Source of the DNA: Streptomyces sp. NBC_01454
Lineage (GTDB): Bacteria; Actinomycetota; Actinomycetes; Streptomycetales; Streptomycetaceae
Direction of reading: 5' to 3'
Length of the DNA stretch: 64,000 bases
NCBI RefSeq assembly: GCF_036227565.1
Contig: NZ_CP109460.1
Span: forward strand, 6,200,001 to 6,264,000
Shown here: positions 8,143-17,063 of the stretch, piece after piece
Layout: the number at the start of each line of letters is the position of its first letter
Position numbering within the stretch: position 1 is the stretch's first letter
Notes under the pieces: generated by a model
The model's database searches: none
Seen by the model: the letters and a program-made list of their open reading frames with translations, nothing else
What the model was told of the DNA's origin: nothing
Position numbers and translations under genes: made by a program

Positions 8143-8802
8143 TCACGCAGCGAGCGCGCAGGGCGGCCCACGGCGCACCACACAGTGCACGAGCAGGGGG
8201 GCGGCGCGGGCCGGGCGTCCGGCCGGGACCGGGGCGGGCGCCGGGCGGCGCGGAGCGGCGGTGGCGCCGATGACCGCGACGGCGATCAGCAGCGGGCGGA
8301 AGGCGAAGCCGGCCACCGCGCCCAGCAGCTGGTGCAGCGCGGCCTCGCCGCGGCGCAGCCAGCCCGCCGCCAGCAGTCCGATGAGCAGATGCGCCGCGAG
8401 CAGGACGCCCCAGGTCGCCAAGGGCGAGGGGCTCTCCCCGGGCGGCGCCGCCAGCGGGGTGCCGACCGGGCTGCCGCCGCACAGCGGATCCACGCCCAGC
8501 GAGCGCAGCGGGCCGCTGACCGGGCCGCCGGCCTCCCCGTAACAGGCGTGCTGACCGAGGCTGAAGACCAGGTCGGCGGCGAGCTCCAGGGGGACCAGCA
8601 GGGCCGCGATCCGCCAGTAGCCGCGCTCCGGGCCGGCCAGCGCGTAGGCGATCACGAACACGGCGGCACAGAGCGCGCCGACGGTGGCCGGCGGCAGCGG
8701 CATACGGGACAGCAGCACATGGGACGCCGCGGACAGCGTCACGCACAGCGCCGTGAAGAGCGCCGCGCGCAGTGCCCGCAGAGGTGCCGCCGAGGTGTCC
8801 AT
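8143..8802 (-). CDS. Unrecognised multi-pass membrane protein paired with DsbA-like gene, copy 2
   Basis: A 219-residue paralogue of 6375-7076 with about five membrane segments and the same conserved cysteines (first helix, HACYG, DPLC and LLVHC). Start choice: both copies have an upstream ATGGCA(C/G)ACTC string, but in copy 1 it is out of frame. The shared start is therefore the inner ATG, here 8802; ATG 8820 is the alternative. Gene order membrane protein then DsbA-like is the same in both units, so the two genes were duplicated together. Function unknown; a partner that reoxidises or reduces the thioredoxin domain is one possibility. Confidence 0.8.
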   Translation of the reverse strand: MDTSAAPLRALRAALFTALCVTLSAASHVLLSRMPLPPATVGALCAAVFVIAYALAGPERGYWRIAALLVPLELAADLVFSLGQHACYGEAGGPVSGPLRSLGVDPLCGGSPVGTPLAAPPGESPSPLATWGVLLAAHLLIGLLAAGWLRRGEAALHQLLGAVAGFAFRPLLIAVAVIGATAAPRRPAPAPVPAGRPARAAPLLVHCVVRRGPPCALAA

Positions 8803-8946
8803 TGCAGCCGAGTGTGCCATGGGGCGGGATAAGCGGCGGCTAAGGGGGCCCGGAGCCGTACGCACCCGGAAACGGAGTGCGTACGGCACCTGCCGGCCCC
8901 GGCCCGCGGCCCCTGCCGCGCCGCTCCCCGGGCCTGCCCCGCGAGG

Positions 8947-10308
8947 CTAGAGGCCGGGGATCCGGCCGTTGCGGAAGAGGTCCACGAAGATCTGGTGGTC
9001 GGCGCGGGCGCGGGCGCCGTAGGAGTGCGCGAAGTCCACCAGCAGCGCCGCGAAGCCCTCCACATCGGCCGCGATGGCCGCGTCGATCGCCCGCTCCGTC
9101 GAGAACGGCACCAGCGAGTGGCCGCTCTCGTCGTCCGCGGCGCCGTGCATGGTCGCGGTGGCCCGCCCCAGGTCGGCCACCACCGCCGCGATCTCCTCCG
9201 GGTCGTCGATGTCCGACCAGTCCAGGTCGACCGCGTACGGCGAGATCTCGGCGACCAGCTGGCCGGCGCCGTCCAGCTCGGTCCAGCCCAGCCAAGGGTC
9301 GGCGTGGTCCTGCAGGGCGCGCTGCGAGATCACCGTGCGGTGGCCCTCGTGCTGGAAGTAGCCGCGGATCGCGGGGTCGGTGACGTGCCGGGAGACCGCC
9401 GGGGTCTGCGCCTGCTTCATGTAGATCACGACATCGTTCTCCAGGGCGTCGCTGTTGCCCTCCAGAAGGATGTTGTACGACGGCAGACCGGCCGAGCCGA
9501 TGCCGATGCCGCGCCGGCCCACCACGTCCTTGACGCGGTAGGAGTCCGGGCGGTCCAGGCTCGACTCGGGCAGTGTCTCCAGATAGCCGTCGAAGGCGGC
9601 GAGCACCTTGTAGCGGGTGGCCGCGTCCAGCTCGACGCTGCCGCTGCCCGGCGCGAAGCGGCGCTCGAAGTCGCGGATCTCCGTCATCGAGTCCAGCAGT
9701 GCGAAGCGGGTCAGCGAGCGGGCGTCGCGCAGCGCGTCCAGCAGCGGGCCCTCGGCGGTGTCCAGCGTGAACGGCGGCAGCTCCTCCCGGTCGGCGCTCG
9801 GCCCCCCGGAGGCCAGCGCGTGGATGCGCTCCCGGTAGGCCGCGGCGTAGGTGCGCACCAGGTCGGTGATCTGCTTGTCGCTGAGCGCCTTGGCGTAGCC
9901 GATCAGCGCGACCGAGGCGGCGAACCGCTTGAGGTCCCAGGTGAACGGGCCGACGTACGCCTCGTCGAAGTCGTTGACGTTGAAGATCAGGCGGCCGGTG
10001 GAGTCCATGTAGGTGCCGAAGTTCTCGGCGTGCAGATCACCGTGGATCCACACCCGGCCGGTCCGCTCGTCCAGATACGGGCCGCTGTCCTTGCCGTCGC
10101 CCTCCGCGGCCCCGGCCTCCAGGTCCCGGTAGAACAGACACGCCGTCCCCCGGTAGAAGGCGAAAGCGGAGGCGGCCATCTTCCGGAATTTCACGCGGAA
10201 GGCCGCGGGGTCCGCGGCGAGCAGCTCCCCGAAGGCGGTGTCGAAAACGGCGAGGATCTCCTCGCCGCGCTGCTCGGCTTCCTGCGCCGGGGCGTGCTGG
10301 GACGGCAT
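8947..10308 (-). CDS. DUF2252 domain-containing protein
   Basis: A 453-residue cytoplasmic protein of the DUF2252 family. It carries kinase-like motifs resembling aminoglycoside-phosphotransferase folds: IHGDLHAENFG, which could be the catalytic loop, and NVNDFDEA, which could bind metal. The biochemical role of the family is not established. I chose ATG 10308 because AGGAGG stands upstream; an in-frame extension to 10383 has no ribosome site. The gene is divergent from dnaE across 200 bp that contains paired TTGTCA elements. Confidence 0.85.
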   Translation of the reverse strand: MPSQHAPAQEAEQRGEEILAVFDTAFGELLAADPAAFRVKFRKMAASAFAFYRGTACLFYRDLEAGAAEGDGKDSGPYLDERTGRVWIHGDLHAENFGTYMDSTGRLIFNVNDFDEAYVGPFTWDLKRFAASVALIGYAKALSDKQITDLVRTYAAAYRERIHALASGGPSADREELPPFTLDTAEGPLLDALRDARSLTRFALLDSMTEIRDFERRFAPGSGSVELDAATRYKVLAAFDGYLETLPESSLDRPDSYRVKDVVGRRGIGIGSAGLPSYNILLEGNSDALENDVVIYMKQAQTPAVSRHVTDPAIRGYFQHEGHRTVISQRALQDHADPWLGWTELDGAGQLVAEISPYAVDLDWSDIDDPEEIAAVVADLGRATATMHGAADDESGHSLVPFSTERAIDAAIAADVEGFAALLVDFAHSYGARARADHQIFVDLFRNGRIPGL

Positions 10309-10375
10309 CGCTGAGTGCCTCCTGAGGTGCGGAAAATGGTTCGGAGCGCCGTGACGGATCGGGTCGCGGTCTGTC

Positions 10376-10436
10376 ACTGACAACGGGTGAGGCTACTCGC
10401 GCGTGCCCGCCGGTTGTCAGTCAGGAGTCGTAGACT
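10376..10436. promoter_or_regulatory. Inverted ACTGACAAC/GTTGTCAGT pair and -10 box in the dnaE/DUF2252 divergent region
   Basis: ACTGACAAC at 10376-10384 and GTTGTCAGT at 10413-10421 are exact inverted copies 28 bp apart. The first overlaps the palindrome TGTCACTGACA (10372-10382). A -10-like TAGACT lies at 10431-10436, leading toward dnaE, but no well-spaced -35 is visible with it. The pair may be -35 elements or a regulator site. Confidence 0.35.
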
Positions 10437-10508
10437 TCGACACCGTCCACCCGGCCCCCGGCTCGCACCGGGAGCGCCCCGCCGACCGCTCTGTGGAGGT
10501 CCCCCGCT

Positions 10509-13500
10509 GTGGCTGCCGCGTCCAAGGCCCCGTTCACCCATCTGCACGTCCATACCCAGTACTCCCTGCTGGACGGAGCGGCGCGGCTGTCGGACATGTT
10601 CAAGGCGGCCAACGAGATGGGCATGACGCACATCGCGATGTCCGACCACGGCAATCTGCACGGCGCCTACGACTTCTTCCACTCCGCGCAGAAGGCCGGC
10701 GTGACGCCGATCATCGGCATCGAGGCGTATGTCGCCCCCGAGTCGCGGCGCAACAAGCGCAAGATCCAGTGGGGCCAGCCGCACCAGAAGCGCGATGACG
10801 TCTCCGGCTCCGGTGGTTACACCCACAAGACCATCTGGGCGGCGAACAAGACCGGTCTGCACAATCTGTTCCGGCTCTCCTCGGACGCCTATGCCGAGGG
10901 CTGGCTGACGAAGTGGCCGCGGATGGACAAGGAGACCATCTCCCAGTGGTCCGAGGGCCTGATCGCCTCGACCGGCTGCCCCTCCGGTGAGCTGCAGACC
11001 CGGCTGCGCCTGGGCCAGTACGACGAGGCGCGCAAGGCCGCGGGCGAGTATCAGGACATCTTCGGCAAGGACCGGTATTTCCTGGAGCTGATGGACCACG
11101 GCATCGAGATCGAGCGCCGGGTCCGCGACGACCTGCTGAAGATCGGCAAGGAGCTCGGCATCCCGCCGCTGGTCACCAACGACTCGCACTACACCTATGC
11201 GCACGAGTCCGCCGCGCACGACGCGCTGCTGTGCATCCAGACCGGCAAGAACCTCTCCGACCCGGACCGCTTCCGCTTCGACGGCACCGGCTACTACCTC
11301 AAGTCCACGGAGGAGATGTACGCCATCGACTCCTCGGACGCCTGGCAGGAGGGCTGCGCCAACACCCGCCTGGTCGCCGACCAGATCGACCCCGCCGGGA
11401 TGTTCGAAAAGCGTGACCTGATGCCGAAGTTCGACATCCCGGAGGGCTTCACCGAGGTCACCTGGTTCCAGGAGGAGGTCCGGGCCGGCATGCAGCGCCG
11501 CTACCCGGGCGGGGTCCCCGAGGACCGGCAGAAGCAGGCCGAGTACGAGATGGACATCATTATCCAGATGGGGTTCCCGGGCTACTTCCTCGTCGTTGCC
11601 GACTTCATCATGTGGGCCAAGAACAACGGCATCGCGGTGGGCCCCGGCCGTGGCTCCGCGGCCGGCTCGATCGTGGCGTACGCGATGGGCATCACCGACC
11701 TCGACCCGATCACGCACGGACTGATCTTCGAGCGGTTCCTCAACCCCGAGCGCGTCTCCATGCCCGATGTCGACATCGACTTCGACGAGCGCAGGCGCGT
11801 CGAAGTCATCCGGTACGTCACGGAGAAGTACGGCGCCGACAAGGTGGCCATGATCGGCACCTACGGCAAGATCAAGGCCAAGAACGCCATCAAGGACTCC
11901 GCGCGCGTCCTGGGCTACCCCTACGCGATGGGCGACCGCCTCACCAAGGCCATGCCCGCCGACGTCCTCGGCAAGGGCATCGACCTCAGCGGCATCACCG
12001 ACCCCAAGCACCCGCGCTACAGCGAGGCGGGCGAGATCCGGGGGATGTACGAGAGCGAACCGGACGTCAAGAAGGTCATCGACACCGCCAAGGGCGTCGA
12101 GGGCCTGGTCCGTCAGATGGGTGTGCACGCGGCCGGCGTGATCATGTCCAGCGAGCCCATCGTCGACCACGCACCGGTCTGGGTGCGGCACACCGACAAC
12201 GTCACCATCACGCAGTGGGACTACCCGCAGTGCGAGTCGCTCGGCCTGCTGAAGATGGACTTCCTGGGCCTGCGCAACCTCACCATCATGGACGACGCCG
12301 TCAAGATGGTGAAGAAGAACAAGGGCGTCGACCTGGAGATGCTCTCGGTCCCGCTGGACGACCCCAAGACCTACGAGATGCTCTGCCGCGGTGACACCCT
12401 CGGCGTCTTCCAGTTCGACGGCGGCCCGATGCGCTCGCTGCTGCGGCTGATGAAGCCCGACAACTTCGAGGACATTTCCGCCGTCTCGGCGCTGTACCGC
12501 CCCGGCCCGATGGGCATGGACTCGCACACCAACTACGCGCTGCGCAAGAACGGCCTCCAGGAGATCACCCCGATCCACCCGGAGCTGGAGGAGCCGCTCA
12601 AGGAGGTCCTCGGCCTCACCCACGGCCTGATCGTCTATCAGGAGCAGGTGCAGAAGGCCGCCCAGATCATCGCCGGGTACTCCCTCGGCGAGGCCGACAT
12701 CCTCCGCCGCGTCATGGGCAAGAAGAAGCCCGAGGAACTGGCGAAGAACTTCGTGCTCTTCCAGGAGGGCGCGAAGAAGAAGGGCTTCTCCGACCAGGCC
12801 ATCCAGGCACTGTGGGACGTCCTGGTCCCGTTCGCCGGCTACGCCTTCAACAAGGCGCACTCCTCCGCGTACGGCCTGGTCACCTACTGGACCGCCTATC
12901 TCAAGGCCAACTACCCGGCCGAGTACATGTCCGCGCTGCTGACCTCCGTGCGCGACGACAAGGACAAGTCGGCGGTCTACCTCAACGAGTGCCGGCGGAT
13001 GGGCATCAAGGTGCTGCCGCCGAACGTCAACGAGTCGGAGGCGAACTTCGCCGCCCAGGGTGACGACGTGATCCTCTTCGGCCTCACCGCGGTCCGCAAC
13101 GTCGGCCAGAACGTCGTCGACTCGATCATTCGCTGCCGCAAGGCCAAGGGGAAGTACTCCTCCTTCCCCGACTACCTCGACAAGGTCGACGCGGTCGTCT
13201 GCAACAAGCGCACCACCGAGTCCCTGATCAAGGCCGGCGCCTTCGACGAGATGGGGCACACCCGCAAGGGTCTGACGGCGCACTACGAGCCGATGATCGA
13301 CAACGTCGTCCAGGTCAAGCGCAAGGAAGCCGAGGGGCAGTTCGACCTCTTCGGCGGCATGGGCGACGACAGCGCCGAGGAGGGCCCCGGCTTCGGCCTG
13401 GACATCGAGTTCTCGGACGTCGAATGGGAGAAGACCTACCTCCTCGCCCAGGAACGCGAGATGCTCGGTCTCTACGTCTCCGACCACCCGCTCTTCGGCC

Positions 13501-14060
13501 TGGAACACGTACTGTCCGACAAGGCGGACGCCGCCATCTCCCAGCTGACCGGCGGCGACTACTCCGACGGCTCGATCGTCACCATCGGCGGCATCATCTC
13601 CGGCCTGCAGCGCAAGATGACCAAGCAGGGCAACGCCTGGGCGATCGCCACCGTCGAGGATCTGGCCGGCTCCATCGACTGCATGTTCTTCCCGGCCACC
13701 TACCAGCTGGTGTCGACCCAACTCGTCGAGGACACCGTGGTCTTCGTCAAGGGCCGGCTCGACAAGCGGGAGGACATCCCGCGGCTGGTCGCCATGGAGA
13801 TGATGGTCCCCGACCTCTCCGAGGCCGGCACCAACGCCCCCGTGACGATCACCATTCCGACGGTCAAGGTCACCCCGCCGATGGTCGAGAAGCTCGGCGA
13901 GGTGCTCAGCAGCCACCGCGGCTCCACCGAGGTGCGGATCAAGCTGCTGGGGGCGCGCAAGACGACGCTGCTCCGGCTGGACCGGCACCGTGTCACGCCC
14001 GACCCCTCGCTGTTCGGCGATCTGAAGGTGCTGCTCGGCCCGTCCTGCCTGGCGGGCTGA
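10509..14060 (+). CDS. dnaE: DNA polymerase III alpha subunit (DnaE1)
   Basis: The 1183-residue catalytic subunit of the replicative DNA polymerase. The N-terminal PHP domain opens with THLHVHTQYSLLDG (His11, His13, His15). The polymerase active site holds PDVDIDFDE with Asp420, Asp422 and Asp424; the third catalytic carboxylate lies in the same palm domain. The helix-hairpin-helix and OB-fold regions follow (the OB fold includes GGIISGLQRKMTKQG). Length matches actinobacterial DnaE1. The start is GTG 10509 with GGAGG about 8 bp upstream. A strong hairpin (14088-14118) follows the stop. This is the essential housekeeping replicase. Confidence 0.97.
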   Translation: MAAASKAPFTHLHVHTQYSLLDGAARLSDMFKAANEMGMTHIAMSDHGNLHGAYDFFHSAQKAGVTPIIGIEAYVAPESRRNKRKIQWGQPHQKRDDVSGSGGYTHKTIWAANKTGLHNLFRLSSDAYAEGWLTKWPRMDKETISQWSEGLIASTGCPSGELQTRLRLGQYDEARKAAGEYQDIFGKDRYFLELMDHGIEIERRVRDDLLKIGKELGIPPLVTNDSHYTYAHESAAHDALLCIQTGKNLSDPDRFRFDGTGYYLKSTEEMYAIDSSDAWQEGCANTRLVADQIDPAGMFEKRDLMPKFDIPEGFTEVTWFQEEVRAGMQRRYPGGVPEDRQKQAEYEMDIIIQMGFPGYFLVVADFIMWAKNNGIAVGPGRGSAAGSIVAYAMGITDLDPITHGLIFERFLNPERVSMPDVDIDFDERRRVEVIRYVTEKYGADKVAMIGTYGKIKAKNAIKDSARVLGYPYAMGDRLTKAMPADVLGKGIDLSGITDPKHPRYSEAGEIRGMYESEPDVKKVIDTAKGVEGLVRQMGVHAAGVIMSSEPIVDHAPVWVRHTDNVTITQWDYPQCESLGLLKMDFLGLRNLTIMDDAVKMVKKNKGVDLEMLSVPLDDPKTYEMLCRGDTLGVFQFDGGPMRSLLRLMKPDNFEDISAVSALYRPGPMGMDSHTNYALRKNGLQEITPIHPELEEPLKEVLGLTHGLIVYQEQVQKAAQIIAGYSLGEADILRRVMGKKKPEELAKNFVLFQEGAKKKGFSDQAIQALWDVLVPFAGYAFNKAHSSAYGLVTYWTAYLKANYPAEYMSALLTSVRDDKDKSAVYLNECRRMGIKVLPPNVNESEANFAAQGDDVILFGLTAVRNVGQNVVDSIIRCRKAKGKYSSFPDYLDKVDAVVCNKRTTESLIKAGAFDEMGHTRKGLTAHYEPMIDNVVQVKRKEAEGQFDLFGGMGDDSAEEGPGFGLDIEFSDVEWEKTYLLAQEREMLGLYVSDHPLFGLEHVLSDKADAAISQLTGGDYSDGSIVTIGGIISGLQRKMTKQGNAWAIATVEDLAGSIDCMFFPATYQLVSTQLVEDTVVFVKGRLDKREDIPRLVAMEMMVPDLSEAGTNAPVTITIPTVKVTPPMVEKLGEVLSSHRGSTEVRIKLLGARKTTLLRLDRHRVTPDPSLFGDLKVLLGPSCLAG

Positions 14061-14087
14061 CCGCCGCCGGGCGGCGACCTACTGCCC

Positions 14088-14118
14088 GAGGGGCGCGCCC
14101 GTTGCGGGCGCGCCCCTC
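14088..14118. terminator. Bidirectional terminator between dnaE and the small basic gene
   Basis: GAGGGGCGCGCCCG and CGGGCGCGCCCCTC form a perfect 14-bp stem with a 3-nt TTG loop. It sits between the stop of dnaE and the stop of the convergent small gene at 14138, and is a strong candidate to terminate both. Confidence 0.8.
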
Positions 14119-14137
14119 AACTCCCGTGCGGTGGATG

Positions 14138-14317
14138 TCAGTTGTGACCGAAGCGCCGCTGGTGCTTACGCGCAACATCTGCCGGGCTGCCCTGGGCCTG
14201 GGAGCGTGCCTGGGACTGTGCCTCCAGGCTCGAGCGCTGGGCTTCCTGCTGGCCGCGCTCGGCCGAGGATGCGGTCTTCTGCTGCCGGCTGCGGTCCTGC
14301 TTCTTGTCCTTGGCCAT
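14138..14317 (-). CDS. Small basic hydrophilic protein, 59 aa
   Basis: A 59-residue protein rich in Lys, Arg, Gln and Ser (starts MAKDKKQDRSRQQK, ends HQRRFGHN) with no membrane segment or recognised domain. A textbook AGGAGG lies 8 bp before ATG 14317, and codon use is GC3-rich, so it is very probably expressed. Its character resembles small, possibly disordered nucleic-acid-associated or stress-type proteins, but that is only inference. An upstream in-frame ATG at 14398 lacks a ribosome site. Confidence 0.75.
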   Translation of the reverse strand: MAKDKKQDRSRQQKTASSAERGQQEAQRSSLEAQSQARSQAQGSPADVARKHQRRFGHN

Positions 14318-14589
14318 GATCTTGCCTCCTGGGGGGGAATCCGGGATCTGGGCCGGAACCAGACTTACACGCCGGACAGACGCCTGCATTTCGGGCAATT
14401 ACCGTGCGTAAAACGGCCGATCACACGCTGTACTCGAGATCCCCGCCGAATCCGCCACGCCGATGATCGAGTTCGGGCTGATAACGCCCGTACGGTCGGG
14501 CAGACTCGAAGGAAAGCCGAAGAAAACTCGTGCCATGGGCCGAGCCGGGGGGCGACCGGACTTTCAGCACCTCAGGAAGAGGGTGGAAC

Positions 14590-15879
14590 GTGGATCGCTG
14601 CGTCGTCCTGGTGGACGCCGGGTATTTGCTCGGTGCCGCCGCGAGTCTGCTCGCCGGAGAGCCCGCCCGGTCCCGGATCACCGTTGACCACGCTGCGCTC
14701 ATCCAGGGCCTGCGCCAGCGCGCCGAGGCGGACACCGAACGCCCGCTGCTGCGGATCTACTGGTTCGACGGCGCCCCCGACCGCGTCCCGCAGCCCGAGC
14801 ACCGCCGACTGCGGGTGATGCCCCGGGTCACCGTCCGGCTGGGCGCCCTGACCCGCAGTGACGGCCGCTGGGCGCAGAAGGGCGTGGACGCCGCCATGCA
14901 CGCCGAGCTGACCGAACTCGCCCGTAACCGCGCCTGCTCCGACATCGTGCTGGTCACCGGCGACGGCGATCTGCTGCCCGGGCTGATGTCGGCGAAGGAG
15001 CACGGCGTCGCCGTCCATCTGTGGGCCGTCCAGGCCGCGGACGGCGACTACAACCAGTCCGAGGACCTGGTCGCCGAGGCCGATGAGCGGCGGGTGCTGG
15101 ACCGCACCTGGATCACCCGCGCGGTGCGCGCCAAGGAACTCGGCGGCCCCTGCGCCCCGCCGCCCGTGCCGCGCCCGGAGATCGCCGCGATCCTCTCCGC
15201 CCCGCTGCCCGAGTCCGCGGCCGCGGCGGCCGCCGCGGCGGGCGCGGAAGCCGCCGAGCACACCCATGAGCACAACGGCGCCAACGGGATCGTCCGCCCG
15301 CCGGCCGGCAGCGAGCGGGCCGCGGCCGCCGGCGGCGAGCCCGGCGCCGGTTCCAAGGTCGTGCCCACCCCCAAGGACCTGGCCGGGCTCGGCCGGGCGC
15401 ACGCCGCGGGCCAGGGTCCCGCCGGCCCGGGCGCCGCCCCGCCCGGTGCCGCGGCCGGCGCCACCCTGCGCTGGTCGTCCGACAAGGGCTGGGTCGAGCG
15501 CGGCGGCCCGGTCGGCGAACCGGAGGCGACCGCGGGCCTGCCCACCCTCGCCCAGCTGACCAGCGCCGAGCAGCGCTGGGCCGACCGCGAGGAGGACATC
15601 ACCGCCGTCAGCGGCGATCCCTTCGAGGTGGGCCAGGTCTTCGCCCGCCGCTGGACCGACCGGCTCTCCGACACCGCACATCTGGCCCAGCTGTCGACGG
15701 AGTACCCGCGCATCCCGCACCGCATCGACGGCGAACTGCTGCGCTACGCCGCCCGTTTCGGGCTGCTCGCGCACAAGGACGACCAGATCGACGAGCACGA
15801 CCGCTATGCCATCCGGGCCGGATTCTGGCGTGAGGTCGATCTGCGCACGGCCGCCGGGCACGCCCCGGCCGCCGACTGA
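14590..15879 (+). CDS. NYN-domain (PIN-like) putative ribonuclease
   Basis: A 429-residue cytoplasmic protein. The N-terminal NYN domain has the acidic residues of PIN-like nucleases: Asp9 in VLVDAGYLL, Asp118 in DIVLVTGDGDLL, then Asp125 and Asp127. The middle (about 200-310) is an Ala/Gly/Pro-rich linker. A second folded region (about 320-425) has LAQLTSAEQRWADRE and a helical end resembling OST-HTH/LOTUS-type partner domains; that part is less sure. Such proteins are thought to cut or process RNA. The start is GTG 14590 after AGGAAGAGGG; an upstream in-frame ATG at 14530 has no ribosome site. Confidence 0.85.
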   Translation: MDRCVVLVDAGYLLGAAASLLAGEPARSRITVDHAALIQGLRQRAEADTERPLLRIYWFDGAPDRVPQPEHRRLRVMPRVTVRLGALTRSDGRWAQKGVDAAMHAELTELARNRACSDIVLVTGDGDLLPGLMSAKEHGVAVHLWAVQAADGDYNQSEDLVAEADERRVLDRTWITRAVRAKELGGPCAPPPVPRPEIAAILSAPLPESAAAAAAAAGAEAAEHTHEHNGANGIVRPPAGSERAAAAGGEPGAGSKVVPTPKDLAGLGRAHAAGQGPAGPGAAPPGAAAGATLRWSSDKGWVERGGPVGEPEATAGLPTLAQLTSAEQRWADREEDITAVSGDPFEVGQVFARRWTDRLSDTAHLAQLSTEYPRIPHRIDGELLRYAARFGLLAHKDDQIDEHDRYAIRAGFWREVDLRTAAGHAPAAD

Positions 15880-15950
15880 CGCCCCGGCCCGGCTCGCCGC
15901 CGGTGCCCCGCGGGCCGGGGACGCTCGGGGGACGCGTACCCTCATAGCTC

Positions 15951-16961
15951 GTGAGGACGGGCGCAAAACAGGTGGAGCGCGGAGTGCCGGTGTGCGCCGT
16001 GCGGGACCTGGTCAAGACGTATCCCGCGACGCGCGGACGCCGCGGGGGGCCACAGGCGCCCGCCGTACGCGCCAACGACGGCATCACCCTCGAGGTGCGC
16101 CGCGGCGAGATCTTCGGGCTGCTCGGCCCCAACGGCGCCGGCAAGTCCACCCTGGTACGCCAGCTGACCGGCCTGCTGAGCCCGGACTCCGGCGGCATCG
16201 CCGTCCTGGGCCACGACCTGGTGCGCCACCCGGACCGGGCCGCCCGGCTGCTGGGCTACCTGGGTCAGGAGTCCACGGCGCTGGACGAGATGACGGTCGC
16301 GCTGGCGGTGGAGACCACCGGCCGGCTGCGCGGTCTCGGTGCCCGCGAGGCGCGCGCCGAGCGGGACGCGGTGATCGCCGAGCTGGGCCTCGTGGACCTC
16401 GCGGGGCGGGCCCTCAAGCAGCTGTCCGGCGGGCAGCGGCGGCTGGCCTGCTTCGCCACCGCGCTGATCGGCGAGCGGCCGCTGCTGGTGCTGGACGAGC
16501 CGACCACCGGGATGGACCCGGTCGCCCGGCGTGCCGTGTGGGCCGCGGTCGACCGGAGGCGGGCCGAGCGCGGGGTCACGGTGGTGCTGGTGACCCATAA
16601 CGTCCTGGAGGCCGAGAGCGTCCTCGACCGGGTCGCGGTGATCGACCGGGGCCGGGTGATCGCCTGCGACACGCCCGGGGGGCTGAGGGAGATGGTGAGC
16701 GAGGAGGTCCGGCTGGAGCTGGTGTGGCGCGAGGGGCCGCCGCTGGACGTGCCCGAGGTCGCCGCCCTCGCCGCCGCCGCGCACGCCTCCGGCCGCCGCT
16801 GGACCCTGCGGCTGCCCGCCGACCGGGCCCGCGCCGCCGTCGCCGCCGTCACCTCGGGGCCCGCCTTCGCCGCCCTCGACGACTTCACCCTCGCCACGCC
16901 GAGCCTGGAGGATGTGTACCTGGCCCTCGGCGGCCGCGGGGAGGGTCTGGTCAAGGCATGA
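15951..16961 (+). CDS. ABC transporter ATP-binding protein
   Basis: A 336-residue ATPase subunit of an exporter. Walker A is GPNGAGKST, the signature is LSGGQRR, Walker B runs into LVLDEPTTGMDP, and the switch His is in THN. A C-terminal extension after residue 230 is typical of drug/lipid-exporter ATPases (DrrA/CcmA-like). The start is GTG 15951. A TACCCT box 8 bp upstream suggests a leaderless mRNA; later in-frame GTGs are possible. The permease gene follows. Substrate unknown. Confidence 0.9.
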   Translation: MRTGAKQVERGVPVCAVRDLVKTYPATRGRRGGPQAPAVRANDGITLEVRRGEIFGLLGPNGAGKSTLVRQLTGLLSPDSGGIAVLGHDLVRHPDRAARLLGYLGQESTALDEMTVALAVETTGRLRGLGAREARAERDAVIAELGLVDLAGRALKQLSGGQRRLACFATALIGERPLLVLDEPTTGMDPVARRAVWAAVDRRRAERGVTVVLVTHNVLEAESVLDRVAVIDRGRVIACDTPGGLREMVSEEVRLELVWREGPPLDVPEVAALAAAAHASGRRWTLRLPADRARAAVAAVTSGPAFAALDDFTLATPSLEDVYLALGGRGEGLVKA

Positions 16962-17063
16962 ACGGCGCGGGGCGCGGCGCACGTACCGATGACTGCGGAC
17001 GGCGCGCGGACGGGACAGGCGGCGCGCGGACAGAACAGACGGAACGAAAGGCTCGGTGACGGT

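Noticed and set aside
10374..13988. Minus-strand open frame of 1204 codons opposite dnaE
   Set aside because: It is the antisense shadow of dnaE; the composition is low complexity (Val, Gly, His, Asp, Leu) and no motif is seen.
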